64,000 nt of DNA. Origin: an uncultured Rhodospirillales bacterium. Its GTDB lineage: Bacteria > Pseudomonadota > Alphaproteobacteria > Rhodospirillales > UBA2165. The notes beneath the pieces were generated by a model. The model did no database searches and was not told the origin of the DNA. It saw only the letters and a list, made by a program, of their open reading frames with translations. This document shows, one piece after another, positions 31,609 to 41,249 of this stretch; position 1 is the first letter of the stretch; each line of letters opens with the position of its first letter. A program made the position numbers and the translations under genes. The stretch is taken from assembly GCA_913055735.1 (NCBI GenBank), contig CAJXKD010000001.1, positions 186,001 to 250,000 on the forward strand, in the 5' to 3' direction.

Positions 31609-32115
31609 GCCGCTGCTCTCGCCGTCTCCCAACTTACCGAGGGGCATCTGCGCACCAGCCAGCCGGCTGCGGAGTAGGTTGAGCACCCGTGCCGCCGTTT
31701 CCAGTTCCCGGACGTCAATCTCGCTGGCCATATCCTTGGCCATCTCGACCGCCATGCCCGCAAGATTGTCCGTAAGCTGCTTGTGCAGCGCCCGGCCCCT
31801 TTCCGTCAACTGAATGAGCCGTGACCGCTTGTGGGCCGGATTGTCGATGAACTCGATCAACCCTTCCGCCTCTGCCTCATTGGCGATTTTCTGGATGTGC
31901 TGACGGCTGACCGGCCGGATGCGGGCAAGCTGGGGTACTGTTTGTGGCCCATCGAGGGCCAAAGAATGTAAAAACCCCCAGATTCCGGCGCCACCCGGGG
32001 TCACATGCCCCGAGTGCTTTCCGGCATCCCGCAGCCGGAAATAAACGCCCATCGCCTCGAACATGACGTTCATCAGCGCCGCGCCTTCATGGGTAAGTTT
32101 GGTTTTCTGCTCCAT
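31600..32115 (-). CDS. MarR family transcriptional regulator
   Basis: The 171-residue protein has the MarR winged helix: a DNA-reading segment LARIRPVSRQHIQKIANEAE (about 63-82) and a wing with DNPAHKRSRLIQLTERGRAL (about 91-110), which carries the conserved D-x-R-type arginines. MarR dimers bind palindromes and leave them when a ligand binds. The start is the ATG at 32115. The gene is divergent from a Spy/CpxP-like gene, and the 130-base gap holds two near-identical palindromes that cover the probable promoters on both sides, so it likely represses itself and that operon. The effector is unknown. Confidence 0.93.
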   Translation of the reverse strand: MEQKTKLTHEGAALMNVMFEAMGVYFRLRDAGKHSGHVTPGGAGIWGFLHSLALDGPQTVPQLARIRPVSRQHIQKIANEAEAEGLIEFIDNPAHKRSRLIQLTERGRALHKQLTDNLAGMAVEMAKDMASEIDVRELETAARVLNLLRSRLAGAQMPLGKLGDGESSGKK

Positions 32116-32148
32116 AATCCGCCCTTTTTTATACGAGCCAGCTCTTAT

Positions 32149-32165
32149 TGACAACTAATTTGTCA
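32149..32165. promoter_or_regulatory. MarR operator 1 (predicted)
   Basis: TGACAACTAATTTGTCA: six-base perfect arms TGACAA and TTGTCA. It covers the -35 side of the marR promoter and is related to operator 2 52 bases away. Confidence 0.65.
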
Positions 32166-32173
32166 TTTTATTG

Positions 32174-32202
32174 TTGACTTCAGAGCCGCCCTTCTCTATT
32201 TG
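32174..32202 (+). promoter_or_regulatory. Predicted promoter of the Spy-like gene
   Basis: TTGACT (32174-32179), 17-base spacer, TATTTG (32197-32202). The -10 element overlaps operator 2, which fits repression by the divergent MarR protein. Confidence 0.45.
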
Positions 32203-32217
32203 ACAATTTAATTGTCA
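32201..32217. promoter_or_regulatory. MarR operator 2 (predicted)
   Basis: TGACAATTTAATTGTCA: seven-base perfect arms TGACAAT and ATTGTCA with a three-base centre. Confidence 0.68.
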
Positions 32218-32245
32218 TTTTAGCACTCAGCCGGGGAGATACCCG

Positions 32246-32734
32246 ATGAAGAAGAGAACAGCCGTCATTGCCTCATTCGCAGGATTGTTGGCCGCCGCCG
32301 GGATAACTCACGCAGCAACGAACGATGGAAACCGCGGCTGGTGTCATCATGGCCAGCACCCACACCAAAGTTTTTGCCACCAGGACATGGAAGCGGGAAC
32401 AGCGGCCATGCTCACCTATGGTCGTTTCGCCCTTAAGATAAGCAACGCACAACGCCCCCTCTGGGATGACTTTGCCCGTGCCGTTGAAACGGCGAGCACG
32501 ACCTATCAAGAGGCCTGCGGCAATGCGCAAGCCGCCGAGGCCGAAGCGCCCGACCTGCCAACCCGCCTCGCGCATTTGGAAACCATGATGGAAGCCGGAT
32601 TGGCCGCCGTGCGTCATATCCGCCCTGCCTTCGATACACTTCATGCAGCATTGTCCGAGGAACAACGGGCGAAATTATCCGAATTCGGACCTAGAATGGA
32701 CTCATGGCCCTCCCACGTATGGGGCCGGCATTGA
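32246..32734 (+). CDS. Spy/CpxP-like periplasmic protein (LTXXQ family)
   Basis: The 162-residue protein has a signal peptide (MKKRTAVIASFAGLLAAAG, cut after THA near 23) and a helical mature part. The C-terminal FDTLHAALSEEQRAKLSEF (about 128-146) is the second LTXXQ-type repeat of the Spy/CpxP family, which act as periplasmic chaperones or metal sensors. The mature N-terminus is rich in His and Cys (WCHHGQHPHQSFCHQ, about 32-46), suggesting metal binding. GGGGAG lies before the ATG. It is divergent from marR and is followed 32 bases later by an ICMT-like gene, so it probably opens a MarR-controlled stress operon. Confidence 0.82.
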   Translation: MKKRTAVIASFAGLLAAAGITHAATNDGNRGWCHHGQHPHQSFCHQDMEAGTAAMLTYGRFALKISNAQRPLWDDFARAVETASTTYQEACGNAQAAEAEAPDLPTRLAHLETMMEAGLAAVRHIRPAFDTLHAALSEEQRAKLSEFGPRMDSWPSHVWGRH

Positions 32735-32765
32735 TTAAAAGGAAAAATGAGAAGGGGAGCCGGCC

Positions 32766-33248
32766 ATGAATGACGACACAATCATGGACCTCGAGGATCG
32801 GGCGCATGTCGTTATCCGTCCGCCCCTTCTCTGGTTCCTGGTGGTTGCGTCGTGGGGCCTCGACTGGCTCGTCGCCCTGCCCTTCGTGCCGGCACCTTGG
32901 CCGAACATTTGGATCGGCAGTGGGATATTCGCGGCCGGTTTTCTGTTAGCGCTCTGGGCCTTTAAACAGTTCCCGAGCTTCCGTGAGGACGTTGATACTC
33001 ACACGCCGAGCACCGTCATCATCGAGAGCGGCCCCTTCTCCGTCAGCCGCAATCCCATCTATCTCGGCATGCTGATCGGGATCCTCGGCGCGGCCATCGC
33101 CGCCAATACCCTTTGGATATTGCTGGCCCTGGTGGTTTGGTACCCGGTGATGCGCTGGGGCGTTATCGCCCGCGAGGAAGCCTATCTCGAGCGCAAGTTC
33201 GGCGAGACCTATCTCGCCTATAAACGCCGCGTCCGGCGCTGGATTTAG
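32766..33248 (+). CDS. Isoprenylcysteine carboxyl methyltransferase (ICMT/PEMT) family protein
   Basis: The 160-residue membrane protein has about four hydrophobic segments (18-36, 43-60, 88-120) and the SAM-binding C-terminal block of this family: GPFSVSRNPIYLGMLIG (about 85-101) and REEAYLERKFGETYLAYKRR (about 136-155). Bacterial members methylate lipids or small molecules rather than prenylated proteins; the substrate is unknown. A GGGGAG ribosome site precedes the ATG. It follows the Spy-like gene by 32 bases. Its stop codon overlaps the stop codon of the convergent GST gene by four bases. Confidence 0.9.
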   Translation: MNDDTIMDLEDRAHVVIRPPLLWFLVVASWGLDWLVALPFVPAPWPNIWIGSGIFAAGFLLALWAFKQFPSFREDVDTHTPSTVIIESGPFSVSRNPIYLGMLIGILGAAIAANTLWILLALVVWYPVMRWGVIAREEAYLERKFGETYLAYKRRVRRWI

Positions 33249-34045
33249 GCAGCCAACGCCACCCGCACCTCGGGCCAGACGGCCTCGCCGCGCGCGCGGC
33301 GGCTTTCGAGTTGCTGTGCCGGCGTTCGGGGCGACATGGCGCCGCGGAAATTGGGCCGTGCCTTGATGGCATCGAACCATTGGGTGAGGCGCGGGCGGCT
33401 TTCCATCCACATGCCGTCGAAACCGATCACCTCAAGCCGCAGCACATAAGACGTCACCGCCGCGTCGGCGAGCGTGTATTGATCACCCATGATCCAAGGG
33501 CCGCCGAATTCATCGAGGTGCGCGTCGATCATGCCGAGTAAAGTATCCATGCCCTTTATGGCAGTTTTGAACACGTCGGCGCCGACACCGTGTTCGAGAA
33601 TTTGGCGCTGGCGTTCGGCCTTGGCCCGGTCCGGCAATCTAGCGAGACGTTTTTCCAACTCATCCGGTGCCGTCGCCTCGACGATCTCATAGCGGTGGAT
33701 GACCGTAAAGGTCACCAGATTGGTATGGGCGTGCCCCACTTCGTCCAGCCATTTGGGAAAATGACGCATCCGATAAACGAGATACGGATCACTGGGTTTC
33801 ATCGCCGGGGCAGGAAATTTGTCGTCCAAATACTCCATGATCAGGGACGATTCAGTAAGGATCCGGCCATCATGGATGATCGTCGGCACCACCGCCTTGG
33901 GATTGAGCTTCACGTAGTCGGGGTTGAATTGTTCCCCTTTCATCAGATCGATATCGTGCTCGGTGTAGTCGATCCCCTTTTCCTCGAGAACCAACCGCAC
34001 CTTGGCCGAACAGGTGGATTGGAATGCCTGATAAAGCTCGATCAT
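33245..34045 (-). CDS. Glutathione S-transferase family protein
   Basis: This 266-residue soluble protein has the thioredoxin-like N-terminal domain (about 1-77), with CSAKVRLVLEEKGIDYTEHD at 12-31, the cis-proline in KAVVPTIIHDG and ESSLIMEYL near 66-74 for glutathione binding. The all-helical C-terminal domain follows (about 85-250) with the N-capping motif near YTLADAAVTSYVLRL. It is somewhat longer than usual (about 210). The physiological substrate is unknown. The gene is convergent with the ICMT-like gene and divergent from the MATE exporter. Confidence 0.92.
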   Translation of the reverse strand: MIELYQAFQSTCSAKVRLVLEEKGIDYTEHDIDLMKGEQFNPDYVKLNPKAVVPTIIHDGRILTESSLIMEYLDDKFPAPAMKPSDPYLVYRMRHFPKWLDEVGHAHTNLVTFTVIHRYEIVEATAPDELEKRLARLPDRAKAERQRQILEHGVGADVFKTAIKGMDTLLGMIDAHLDEFGGPWIMGDQYTLADAAVTSYVLRLEVIGFDGMWMESRPRLTQWFDAIKARPNFRGAMSPRTPAQQLESRRARGEAVWPEVRVALAA

Positions 34046-34238
34046 GGTTCTCTCCCTGGGTTACTTTCCCGCCTATGACTTGGCGACGTTGAGCCATTCT
34101 CCCCCATCGGTCCGGCTATGCAATGGTTTTGCGGGTGGTTCACCCGAACCCGTGCTATCAGGGCGCCCCATTCCGATCCGCGGGCAATCCGCGCCCCCGG
34201 AATACCGAAACCTACGAAAAAGCAATAAAAGACCCAAT

Positions 34239-35630
34239 ATGAACGATATGCGTTCCCCTGCTGCCGCCGTTCCCCTGCCGCAAACCATAACCGGCCGGGC
34301 GATGACCCTATTTCGTTTGGCGAGCCCCGTGATCTTGTCACGTTCCGGCATGCTTCTGATGTCGGTGGTCGATACGGTCATGGTCGGCCGTTTTGCCGCG
34401 CGGGAGCTCGCCTATCAGTCCATCGCGGTATCGGTCATCATTCCGCTGGTCGTGACTTCCGTCGGCCTGATCATGGGCACGCTCGTGATGACGGCACGGG
34501 CCCTTGGCCAGGGCAATCTCGAAGAATGCGGCGCGGCCTGGCGGCGCGGCATCGTCTACGCCAGCGTGCTGGGGACCATCGGATTGGTATTGGCGCTGTT
34601 CGCCGAACCATTCCTACTGCTCATGGGACAGGACCCAGATATCGCCCGCGGCGGCGGGCATGTCGCTTTCGTGCTAGGCCTCGGCGTCCCGCCCATGATC
34701 ATCTATATGGCCAGCGCCTATTTTCTCGAGGCCCTCCGGCGCCCGACCATTCCGATGAGCCTGATGGTTATCGCCAATCTGGTAAACGTGGGTTTCAACT
34801 GGGTATGGATTTACGGCAACTTCGGTTTCGAGGCCATGGGCGCCGAAGGCGCCGCCTGGGCAACGACCCTCGCGCGTCTCGTGCTGGCTGTTTGCATTGT
34901 CACGGTCATCTGGAATCTGAAGAACCACGAAGCCCTCGCCATTCGCAAACCCGCCCCCGGTGGCTGGCGCGATTGGGCGCAGCAACGCCGGATCGGCTAT
35001 TCCGCAGGGGGCAGTCAACTCGTCGAAACCTCCGCCATGTCGGCGCAGGCGTTGATCGCCGGCTTGTTGGGCGCCAACGCGCTCGCCGCCTATTCCATTT
35101 CCTTTCAGGTCCTCGCGATGGTGTTCATGTCGGCCATTGGCATCGGCGCCGCCACCGCCGTTCAGGTGGGGCATGCATGGGGACGCCGTGACGTGACCGA
35201 AATGGCCAAGGCGGGATGGACCGGGCTCGGCGTGAACACCATTGTCATGCTGGCATTTGCAATCGTCGTTTATGTATATGCGCCGTCGATCGCCAACGGT
35301 TTCGCCAACGAGAGCCGCCTTATTGCCGTGGCCATTCCGTTGATCATGTTTACCGCCCTTCTCCTTCCCCCCGATGGCGGGCAGGCGGTCCTCGCCCACG
35401 CCCTGCGCGGCCGCGGCGACACCTGGGTCCCGGTCATGCTCCACGCCTTTTCCTACTACGTCGTCTTGATCCCCTTGGCCTATTTCCTCGCCCTGAAAAC
35501 CGATCAGGGCGTGGTCGGCATCCTCGAGGCATTGTTGATCGCTTCTGTGGTATCGATGGCCTTGCTCGGCGGCCGTTTCTATTGGCTCGCCGAACGCGAC
35601 GCCCGCCGCCTGGCGGCCGAGGCATCCTAA
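34239..35630 (+). CDS. MATE family efflux transporter
   Basis: The 463-residue protein has twelve predicted membrane helices in two six-helix halves, typical of NorM/DinF-type multidrug and toxin exporters driven by sodium or protons. The first half opens ITGRAMTLFRLASPVILSRS, with MSVVDTVMVGRFAARELA near 44-61, and the second half has VETSAMSAQALIAGLLGANA near 263-282. The ATG at 34239 begins the conserved part; an ATG three codons later is possible and neither has a strong ribosome site. Being divergent from a GST gene, it may be part of a detoxification group. The substrate is not known. Confidence 0.93.
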   Translation: MNDMRSPAAAVPLPQTITGRAMTLFRLASPVILSRSGMLLMSVVDTVMVGRFAARELAYQSIAVSVIIPLVVTSVGLIMGTLVMTARALGQGNLEECGAAWRRGIVYASVLGTIGLVLALFAEPFLLLMGQDPDIARGGGHVAFVLGLGVPPMIIYMASAYFLEALRRPTIPMSLMVIANLVNVGFNWVWIYGNFGFEAMGAEGAAWATTLARLVLAVCIVTVIWNLKNHEALAIRKPAPGGWRDWAQQRRIGYSAGGSQLVETSAMSAQALIAGLLGANALAAYSISFQVLAMVFMSAIGIGAATAVQVGHAWGRRDVTEMAKAGWTGLGVNTIVMLAFAIVVYVYAPSIANGFANESRLIAVAIPLIMFTALLLPPDGGQAVLAHALRGRGDTWVPVMLHAFSYYVVLIPLAYFLALKTDQGVVGILEALLIASVVSMALLGGRFYWLAERDARRLAAEAS

Positions 35631-35654
35631 CGATCTTTTCGGTGGGGATTTAGA

Positions 35655-36017
35655 TCAGCCGCTCGCGCAATCGACACAGAGCGGCGCAGCGGGGTCTGTA
35701 TCCAGCCGTTTCGGTGAAATTTCGTCGCCGCAAGAAAGGCAATAGCCGTACTCGCCTTCCTCCATGCGCTTCAGAGCGGCATCGATGCGTTGAATTTCGA
35801 CCTCGCGGCGGCGTTCCTGTTCCAAGGCCATTTCATGAAGCTGCATGGCATCCATGCGCGCCAAACGGCCCTGGGTCTGTTGATCCAGTTCCACAGGCTT
35901 GCGGTCGCCCTCGGTCATCTCCTCGAGCTTTTCGATGTCAGCACGCTCGTCGAGAAGACGTTTTTTCATCTTCTTCAAATCGAGGCCCTTTTTCTTTTTA
36001 GCCGGCGCTTTTGCCAT
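35655..36017 (-). CDS. DksA/TraR-type zinc finger protein
   Basis: The 120-residue protein has a lysine-rich tail, a coiled-coil region (about 12-85) and the C-terminal DksA zinc finger: CLSC (about 93-96) and CVDC (about 114-117). DksA-like proteins enter the secondary channel of RNA polymerase and change promoter output, in the full-length protein together with ppGpp. This one is shorter than E. coli DksA (151) and belongs to the small TraR/DksA-like proteins common in alphaproteobacteria. Tip residues of the coiled coil cannot be judged by eye. No clear ribosome site precedes the ATG. It is convergent with the MATE gene. Confidence 0.9.
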   Translation of the reverse strand: MAKAPAKKKKGLDLKKMKKRLLDERADIEKLEEMTEGDRKPVELDQQTQGRLARMDAMQLHEMALEQERRREVEIQRIDAALKRMEEGEYGYCLSCGDEISPKRLDTDPAAPLCVDCASG

Positions 36018-36123
36018 AACGTATTGAGCTTAGCACATAAATACGGCTCGCCGACAAGACGTTATGGTAACGAAACCCCGCTATGGAACGACCGCAAGTT
36101 GTTTCCCGGCGGTCCATACACCG

Positions 36124-36651
36124 CTATGGCGCGGGATCCGCACCGATCAAAACGAAGGCAATCCGGCACGGTTCCGTGCCTCGATTGACCCAGGCGTGAT
36201 AGGTGCCGCGTTGGATCACCACGTCGCCGGCCGTTAGATGCACCTCCGAATCGTCGAGCAACATGTCGATCTCGCCGGATAGAACGAAGGCGTAATCGAC
36301 CGAATCGGTTTTGTGCATGCCGGGGTCGCGGGGATCGTCCGGCACAGTGGCGCCGCGGCTTTTCAGGAAGTCCTGCTCGCCGCTGGTATCGTGTCCGGCG
36401 ACGGGAATGAATTCGACGATACGGCAGATATTCCCATTGGCCACTGGCGGAATGGGGAGATTATCGGCGTTGCCTGCATCCTCGCTCCCGCTGTTGTCGA
36501 CGGGCGTCGTGTCGCTCTTCCACAAAATGGCAAAGCCGTTATCGGCCCCAGAGGCCATGCTCACAGGCGGTGTCCCGTCGTACAGCACCACGGCCTTACC
36601 ACTGCTGTCATGGCCGGTAACGACACGTCGAATATTCATCGGATCAGGCAT
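36124..36651 (-). CDS. Cupin domain-containing protein
   Basis: The 175-residue protein ends in a cupin barrel: the first motif is around MHKTDSVDYAFVLSGEIDM (about 112-130) with a His and a Glu, and the second is GDVVIQRGTYHAWVNRG (about 143-159) with a His. These residues usually bind one metal ion. The N-terminal 80 residues read like a second, degenerate half. GGGAGG lies seven bases before the ATG. Family members include dioxygenases, isomerases and sugar-binding proteins; no substrate can be inferred. The gene stands alone between the DksA-like and kinase genes. Confidence 0.88.
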   Translation of the reverse strand: MPDPMNIRRVVTGHDSSGKAVVLYDGTPPVSMASGADNGFAILWKSDTTPVDNSGSEDAGNADNLPIPPVANGNICRIVEFIPVAGHDTSGEQDFLKSRGATVPDDPRDPGMHKTDSVDYAFVLSGEIDMLLDDSEVHLTAGDVVIQRGTYHAWVNRGTEPCRIAFVLIGADPAP

Positions 36652-36798
36652 TTAGGACCTCCCTTGTCGATAGCCTTATCGACCGGACGATTTGGACGAC
36701 CGGCCTTTCAGATTATTTATTGCAGCATATCCTAATGAGCGGGGCCGACGCGGCAATCGGATTCTCGCGGGTCCGGAACACGGACGTTCCTGGAAGGC

Positions 36799-39750
36799 CT
36801 AGACGATTTCCCGGATCTTCTTGGCGAGTTCCTTCGCCTCGAAGGGCTTGTTGATCAGCGGGAAACGCAACTCGCCGTTGGTGCTCTTGAGAATCTGTTC
36901 CTCCGCATAACCCGACATCATCAAAACCTTGAGTTCGGGATGCTTGCCGACAAGTGTCTTGGCGAGATCGTGGCCGCTGGTGCCGTTGGGCAGCACAACA
37001 TCGGTCAGCAACAGATCGATGGGGTCAGGAAGGCGCGCCATCACTTTGTCGATGCCGGAGCCGTCGCCGCCGTCGACGGTTTGGAAGCCCAATCCGCCGA
37101 GAATTTCCAGAACGACCTGACGTACTTCGGGGTCGTCCTCGATCACCAGGACACGCCGGTCCGGATCGACCTCGGCCTCGCCACCGGCCTCATCCACGTT
37201 GTCGTTGGCCGATACCTTGTCCGACTTCGGCAGATAAAGGGTCACAGTCGTCCCCTTGCCCATTTCACTGTCCACCGTAATGCCGCCGCCGGACTGCTTG
37301 ATGAAGCCATGCACCATGCTGAGACCAAGGCCGCTGCCACGGCCGAACTCCTTGGTCGTAAAGAAGGGGTCGAAAATCTTTTCGAGATTCTTGGGAGAAA
37401 TGCCGTGCCCCTCGTCCGTGATGCTGACGGCAACGTAGTCGCCGGGGGCGATATCGGCATGATCCTTGGCGATCCGGGCGTTACGAACATCGAGCACCAA
37501 ATCGCCGCCATCGGGCATGGCATCGCGGCTGTTGATGGCCAAATTCAGAATGGCATTCTCCAACTGCGAGGCGTCGACCATCGCTTCCCAAATGTCCGCC
37601 GCGATATGAGTCTTCACAACGATTGCCTCACTCAGTGTCCTTTCGAACAGGCTCAGCATATTGCGTACCAATTCGCCGACGTCGGTGGACCGTGGTAACA
37701 GCGTCTGCTTCCGCGAGAAGGCCAGCAGATGCTGCGTCAACGCAGCGCCCCGGCGCACGATCGTGATCGCGCGGTCGATCTTCTCTTCGACCTCCTGGTT
37801 GCCCTCGCTTTTGATCTGCGCCAGTTCGAGGTTTCCCTGAAGCGCCGCCAGCAGGTTGTTGAAGTCGTGCGCGATCCCGCCCGTCAGCTGGCCGACCGCC
37901 TCCATTTTCTGCGCCTGACGCAACTGTTCTTCGGATTCCTTACGCGCCGTGATGTCCTGGATTTGGCCGATGACATATTGGAGTTTGCCGTCCGGCCCGT
38001 GAACCAGTGCGCGGCTCAACTCACCCCAAACGGTCTCACCGTCCTTGGTCAAATAGCGTTTCTCCCTTGGCCCCTCGCCTCCCCCGGTTTTCAGGGTTTT
38101 CTGGCGCTGTATCCGCGTATCTTGCACGTCGTCGGGGTGAGTGACGTCGAATACCTTTTTGCCGACCAACTCTTCTTCGTCATAGCCGAGCATCTTGCAA
38201 AAGGCGGGATTCACCCCGATAAAACTTCCCGCAGGATCGGTAATCGTCATGCCGATGCCGGCATTGACGAAGATACTGCGGAATCGTTCCTCGCTGGCGC
38301 GATGGGCTTCCTCGGCTTCCTTCCGGTTGGTGATGTCCTGAATCATCCCCGTGATGGTTAAGGGCGGCTGATATCCATCGACAATGGCATTTTCGCCTTC
38401 GGCATGAATCCACCGCTTGTTGCCGTCGCCCTGCACGACCCGGTAATCGATGGAAAACCGCGAGGTGCCATGAAGGGCCTCGGAAAGGGCGTGGTTCAGA
38501 ATATCGCGATCCTCGAACGCGACGAACTTCTCGAACTCAGCCCGCGACAGGCAACATTCCGTTTCACCGCAGCCGATCAGCCGTGCGCTGTCCGCCGACA
38601 ACTGAAACACGTCCTCCAACGCCGAGTATTCCCAACTGCCGATATGACCGATGCGTTGGGCCTCCGACAAACGATGCTCGCTTTGGCGCAACGAGTCCGA
38701 TTTCTCGCGGTACTGGGAAAGAAACCGCGCGATGGTGCCGAATTCGGTCCGGTCGTCGGCCAACGGAATCCGCACGTCTTTCTTTCCCTGCACCAATTGA
38801 TTCAAGGTGCCGATGATCGCCGCCAGCCTCGCGGTCATATTCCGACCAATGGCCAGCGTGAATCCGCCGATCAACACAAGGATGACGAGGGTGCTCGAGA
38901 AAACGAGAACCTTGTAGTCCTTCTGCACGGTGCTCGCGCGCGCGACACCCTGGTCGGCGATACGGCGAAGGGTAAAACGTAGTTCACCGAGCCCACCGGA
39001 AAGCGCCGCATAGTCCCGCTCTGCGGCATGCCAGCTGTCTTCAATCGAGAGGCTACGTGCATAGAGCTCGGCGTATCGGGTCTTGGCTTCGCTCAAAACG
39101 CGGATGGCGTCGTTGCGCGCGGCAGAGCCTTGGCTTTGTTCGTCGATGGCCGCAATCAAGCGATCGAAATCAACTGCGCGCAACGCGTACTGGTCGTTGC
39201 CACGCCGAATGCGCAACAGATTGAGCGGAAAATCGAAAAGCACACCCGCATGACGGTCCGTAACTTGGGGGGGCGTTCCCAGCGCGATATTGAAAGCCCG
39301 CTCCGCTTCGGCACCAATGGCCCGAAGCTCTTCCTCGATCGCCTGCTCGCTCCAACCGCGCCGCAGGTCGCCGAACGCCCGCACGGAATTTTGGTATTCT
39401 ACGCCGAGCTTCGTTAACCGACGGAAGATTTCCGCCAATTCGGGGTTGAGTACGGTCGCAGCATCGCCCCGCAACTTGGTCAGGGCGACCTCTATGTGGC
39501 CGCTAAAGCTTTCCAGATCGGCGGAACTGCCGGATTCGCTGAACCGACGCTGAAAATCGCGCGCTTGCTGAACCAGGTTGGTAATCGTCCCTTCTTCGAT
39601 TTCCAGAACGAGGGCATAGTCGACGTCACCCAATCGGTCGACCAACCGGTCCGAGTTGTAGACGAACATGCCCGCCAGGGTGACAAGCCCCAGCGCGCCA
39701 ACCAGCGATATGGCGACGATCTGCAAGCGAACATTGAAGCGCTTGAGCAC
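36799..39750 (-). CDS. Hybrid histidine kinase with PAS domains and receiver
   Basis: The 983-residue inner-membrane sensor has a membrane helix near 9-30, an extracytoplasmic helical domain to about 275, a second helix ([20 protein letters not shown], near 275-295), HAMP, and two PAS domains (about 355-480 and 485-605). The HisKA domain has the H-box [14 protein letters not shown] (His near 626), the ATPase domain has GHGISP and [12 protein letters not shown], and the C-terminal receiver has its phospho-Asp in LLLTDVVL (near 915). The GTG at 39750 was chosen for the AGGAG nine bases upstream; the frame is open to 39852. The signal and the output partner are unknown. An inverted repeat lies about 140 bases upstream. 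Confidence 0.93.
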   Translation of the reverse strand: MLKRFNVRLQIVAISLVGALGLVTLAGMFVYNSDRLVDRLGDVDYALVLEIEEGTITNLVQQARDFQRRFSESGSSADLESFSGHIEVALTKLRGDAATVLNPELAEIFRRLTKLGVEYQNSVRAFGDLRRGWSEQAIEEELRAIGAEAERAFNIALGTPPQVTDRHAGVLFDFPLNLLRIRRGNDQYALRAVDFDRLIAAIDEQSQGSAARNDAIRVLSEAKTRYAELYARSLSIEDSWHAAERDYAALSGGLGELRFTLRRIADQGVARASTVQKDYKVLVFSSTLVILVLIGGFTLAIGRNMTARLAAIIGTLNQLVQGKKDVRIPLADDRTEFGTIARFLSQYREKSDSLRQSEHRLSEAQRIGHIGSWEYSALEDVFQLSADSARLIGCGETECCLSRAEFEKFVAFEDRDILNHALSEALHGTSRFSIDYRVVQGDGNKRWIHAEGENAIVDGYQPPLTITGMIQDITNRKEAEEAHRASEERFRSIFVNAGIGMTITDPAGSFIGVNPAFCKMLGYDEEELVGKKVFDVTHPDDVQDTRIQRQKTLKTGGGEGPREKRYLTKDGETVWGELSRALVHGPDGKLQYVIGQIQDITARKESEEQLRQAQKMEAVGQLTGGIAHDFNNLLAALQGNLELAQIKSEGNQEVEEKIDRAITIVRRGAALTQHLLAFSRKQTLLPRSTDVGELVRNMLSLFERTLSEAIVVKTHIAADIWEAMVDASQLENAILNLAINSRDAMPDGGDLVLDVRNARIAKDHADIAPGDYVAVSITDEGHGISPKNLEKIFDPFFTTKEFGRGSGLGLSMVHGFIKQSGGGITVDSEMGKGTTVTLYLPKSDKVSANDNVDEAGGEAEVDPDRRVLVIEDDPEVRQVVLEILGGLGFQTVDGGDGSGIDKVMARLPDPIDLLLTDVVLPNGTSGHDLAKTLVGKHPELKVLMMSGYAEEQILKSTNGELRFPLINKPFEAKELAKKIREIV

Positions 39751-39890
39751 GAATTCCCTCTCCTCGATCCCTCTAGGATATGTGGGACTTGCGGAAGCTA
39801 TCTTGGCGTCAGCGCGAATACGCCGCCTCCATCCGGAGAGGGCCTCTGACATCAGCCACTTGAATTCTAGGAGGAAAACTCAAAAAAAGT

Positions 39891-39909
39891 GTTACATCCG
39901 AAATGTAAC
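39891..39909. promoter_or_regulatory. Inverted repeat upstream of the hybrid kinase gene
   Basis: GTTACAT, spacer CCGAA, ATGTAAC: perfect seven-base arms in an AT-rich 260-base gap, a candidate operator. A second repeat GGTTAT/ATAACC lies at 39971-39991, closer to the pspF stop. Confidence 0.4.
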
Positions 39910-40011
39910 TTATGAGGTCTTCACCGGTCTGCATGCCGCCGTTTTGCCCGCTTCGTGATACTCGTTATTCGGTTATCTGATAAGAATAACCTCGTTATGA
40001 TTGCAAAATCT

Positions 40012-41052
40012 TCAAGTCAGGTCATGTTTTTTAAGGCGGCTCCTGAGCTGGTGGTAGCCGAGGCCCAAATGACGCGCGGTATCCTTCTGGCTGTGGCGGT
40101 TGGCCGCCAGGGCTTCGACGAGGAGCCTTTTTTCGAACGCCTTGACCGCTTCGCGCAGATCAAGAGGCGTCGCCGCAGAAATCTGCGAATTCCGGGGGAC
40201 ATCTCCCTCTTCCCGCCGCGCCGGTTGAGCCTGCTTTTGCTTGGAAATCGGCCGATAGGGCGACTCGAACGGGTCGAGAATGATCGTTTCAATGGGCGTC
40301 TCGGCGTCGCCATGTAGATAGACGGCCCGTTCAGCGGTGTTCTTCAGTTCCCGCACGTTCCCTGGCCAATCATGCTTGGTGAGACGGGTCATCGCCTCCC
40401 GCGCAAAACCGGGGAAACTCTCCCACTCCAACTCACGCGCCATCGCGCGGCCGAAATGCAGGGCAAGTAGGGCCACATCGCCGGTCCGATGGCGAAGTTG
40501 CGGAACCGTCAACACGTCGAACGACAAGCGGTCCAGCAAATCGTTGCGAAAACGACCGTCCGCGGCCGCCGCCGGCAGGTCAATGTTGGTGGCACCTATA
40601 ACCCGAACATCAACGGAAATGGTTTCGTTACCGCCGACACGCTCAAAGGTGCCGTACTCGATGACCCGCAGGATCTTTTCCTGGACAGGCAGAGGGGCAT
40701 TGCCGATTTCGTCCAAAAACAAGGTCCCACCATCCGCCAACTCGAAGCGGCCGATACGGCGCCGGGCGGCCCCCGTAAAAGCGCCGGCCTCGTGCCCGAA
40801 CAACTCGCTTTCCAGCAGGCTTTCGGGCAGCGCCGCGCAATTGAGTTCAACAAACGATCCCTGCCAACGGCGTGACAAGTGATGCAACCGCGCGGCGATC
40901 AGTTCCTTGCCGGTTCCCCGCTCCCCAATCACCAGCACCGGCCGGTCCTGAGGCGCGGCCAGAGATACCCGCTCCATCAGCTGAAGGAAGGGGGGAGATT
41001 CACCGACAAGCGGCGGCAGATCAGGAGGAAATGCCATTGCATGAATATACAT
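40012..41052 (-). CDS. pspF: Phage shock protein operon activator PspF
   Basis: PspF is a sigma-54-dependent AAA+ activator that switches on pspA when PspA releases it under membrane stress. The 346-residue protein starts directly with the AAA+ domain and has no receiver, as in E. coli. Walker A is GERGTGKE (43-50), the sigma-54 contact loop is GAFTGA (90-95), Walker B is GGTLFLDE and the arginine-rich LLDRLSFDVL follows. The C-terminal Fis-type helix-turn-helix is DTARHLGLGYHQLRSRLKKH. The start may instead be the ATG five codons later, which matches E. coli PspF better. It is divergent from pspABC, the classical arrangement. Confidence 0.95.
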   Translation of the reverse strand: MYIHAMAFPPDLPPLVGESPPFLQLMERVSLAAPQDRPVLVIGERGTGKELIAARLHHLSRRWQGSFVELNCAALPESLLESELFGHEAGAFTGAARRRIGRFELADGGTLFLDEIGNAPLPVQEKILRVIEYGTFERVGGNETISVDVRVIGATNIDLPAAAADGRFRNDLLDRLSFDVLTVPQLRHRTGDVALLALHFGRAMARELEWESFPGFAREAMTRLTKHDWPGNVRELKNTAERAVYLHGDAETPIETIILDPFESPYRPISKQKQAQPARREEGDVPRNSQISAATPLDLREAVKAFEKRLLVEALAANRHSQKDTARHLGLGYHQLRSRLKKHDLT

Positions 41053-41172
41053 ATAAATTAGCGTTTTCCACTATTTTTTAGTTTTTTCTTTTATCTGCAA
41101 AAATGACGAAATCACGCCAAAAATCATACAATCCCCTTTTATTCCAATGATTTATCGCGCTCCCAGCCAAGT

Positions 41173-41188
41173 TGGCACGGCATGTGCT
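41173..41188 (+). promoter_or_regulatory. Sigma-54 promoter of pspABC
   Basis: TGGCACGGCATGTGCT has GG and GC separated by ten bases, as in the -24/-12 consensus TGGCAC-N5-TTGCW with one mismatch. It lies 62 bases before the pspA start, and the AT-rich segment 41053-41160 between it and pspF probably holds the PspF sites. Confidence 0.82.
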
Positions 41189-41249
41189 CTATGAGAAACA
41201 GAACCCTGTTACTCGCCCGCCCGACGGCGCTCATAGGAGGAAACGGACA

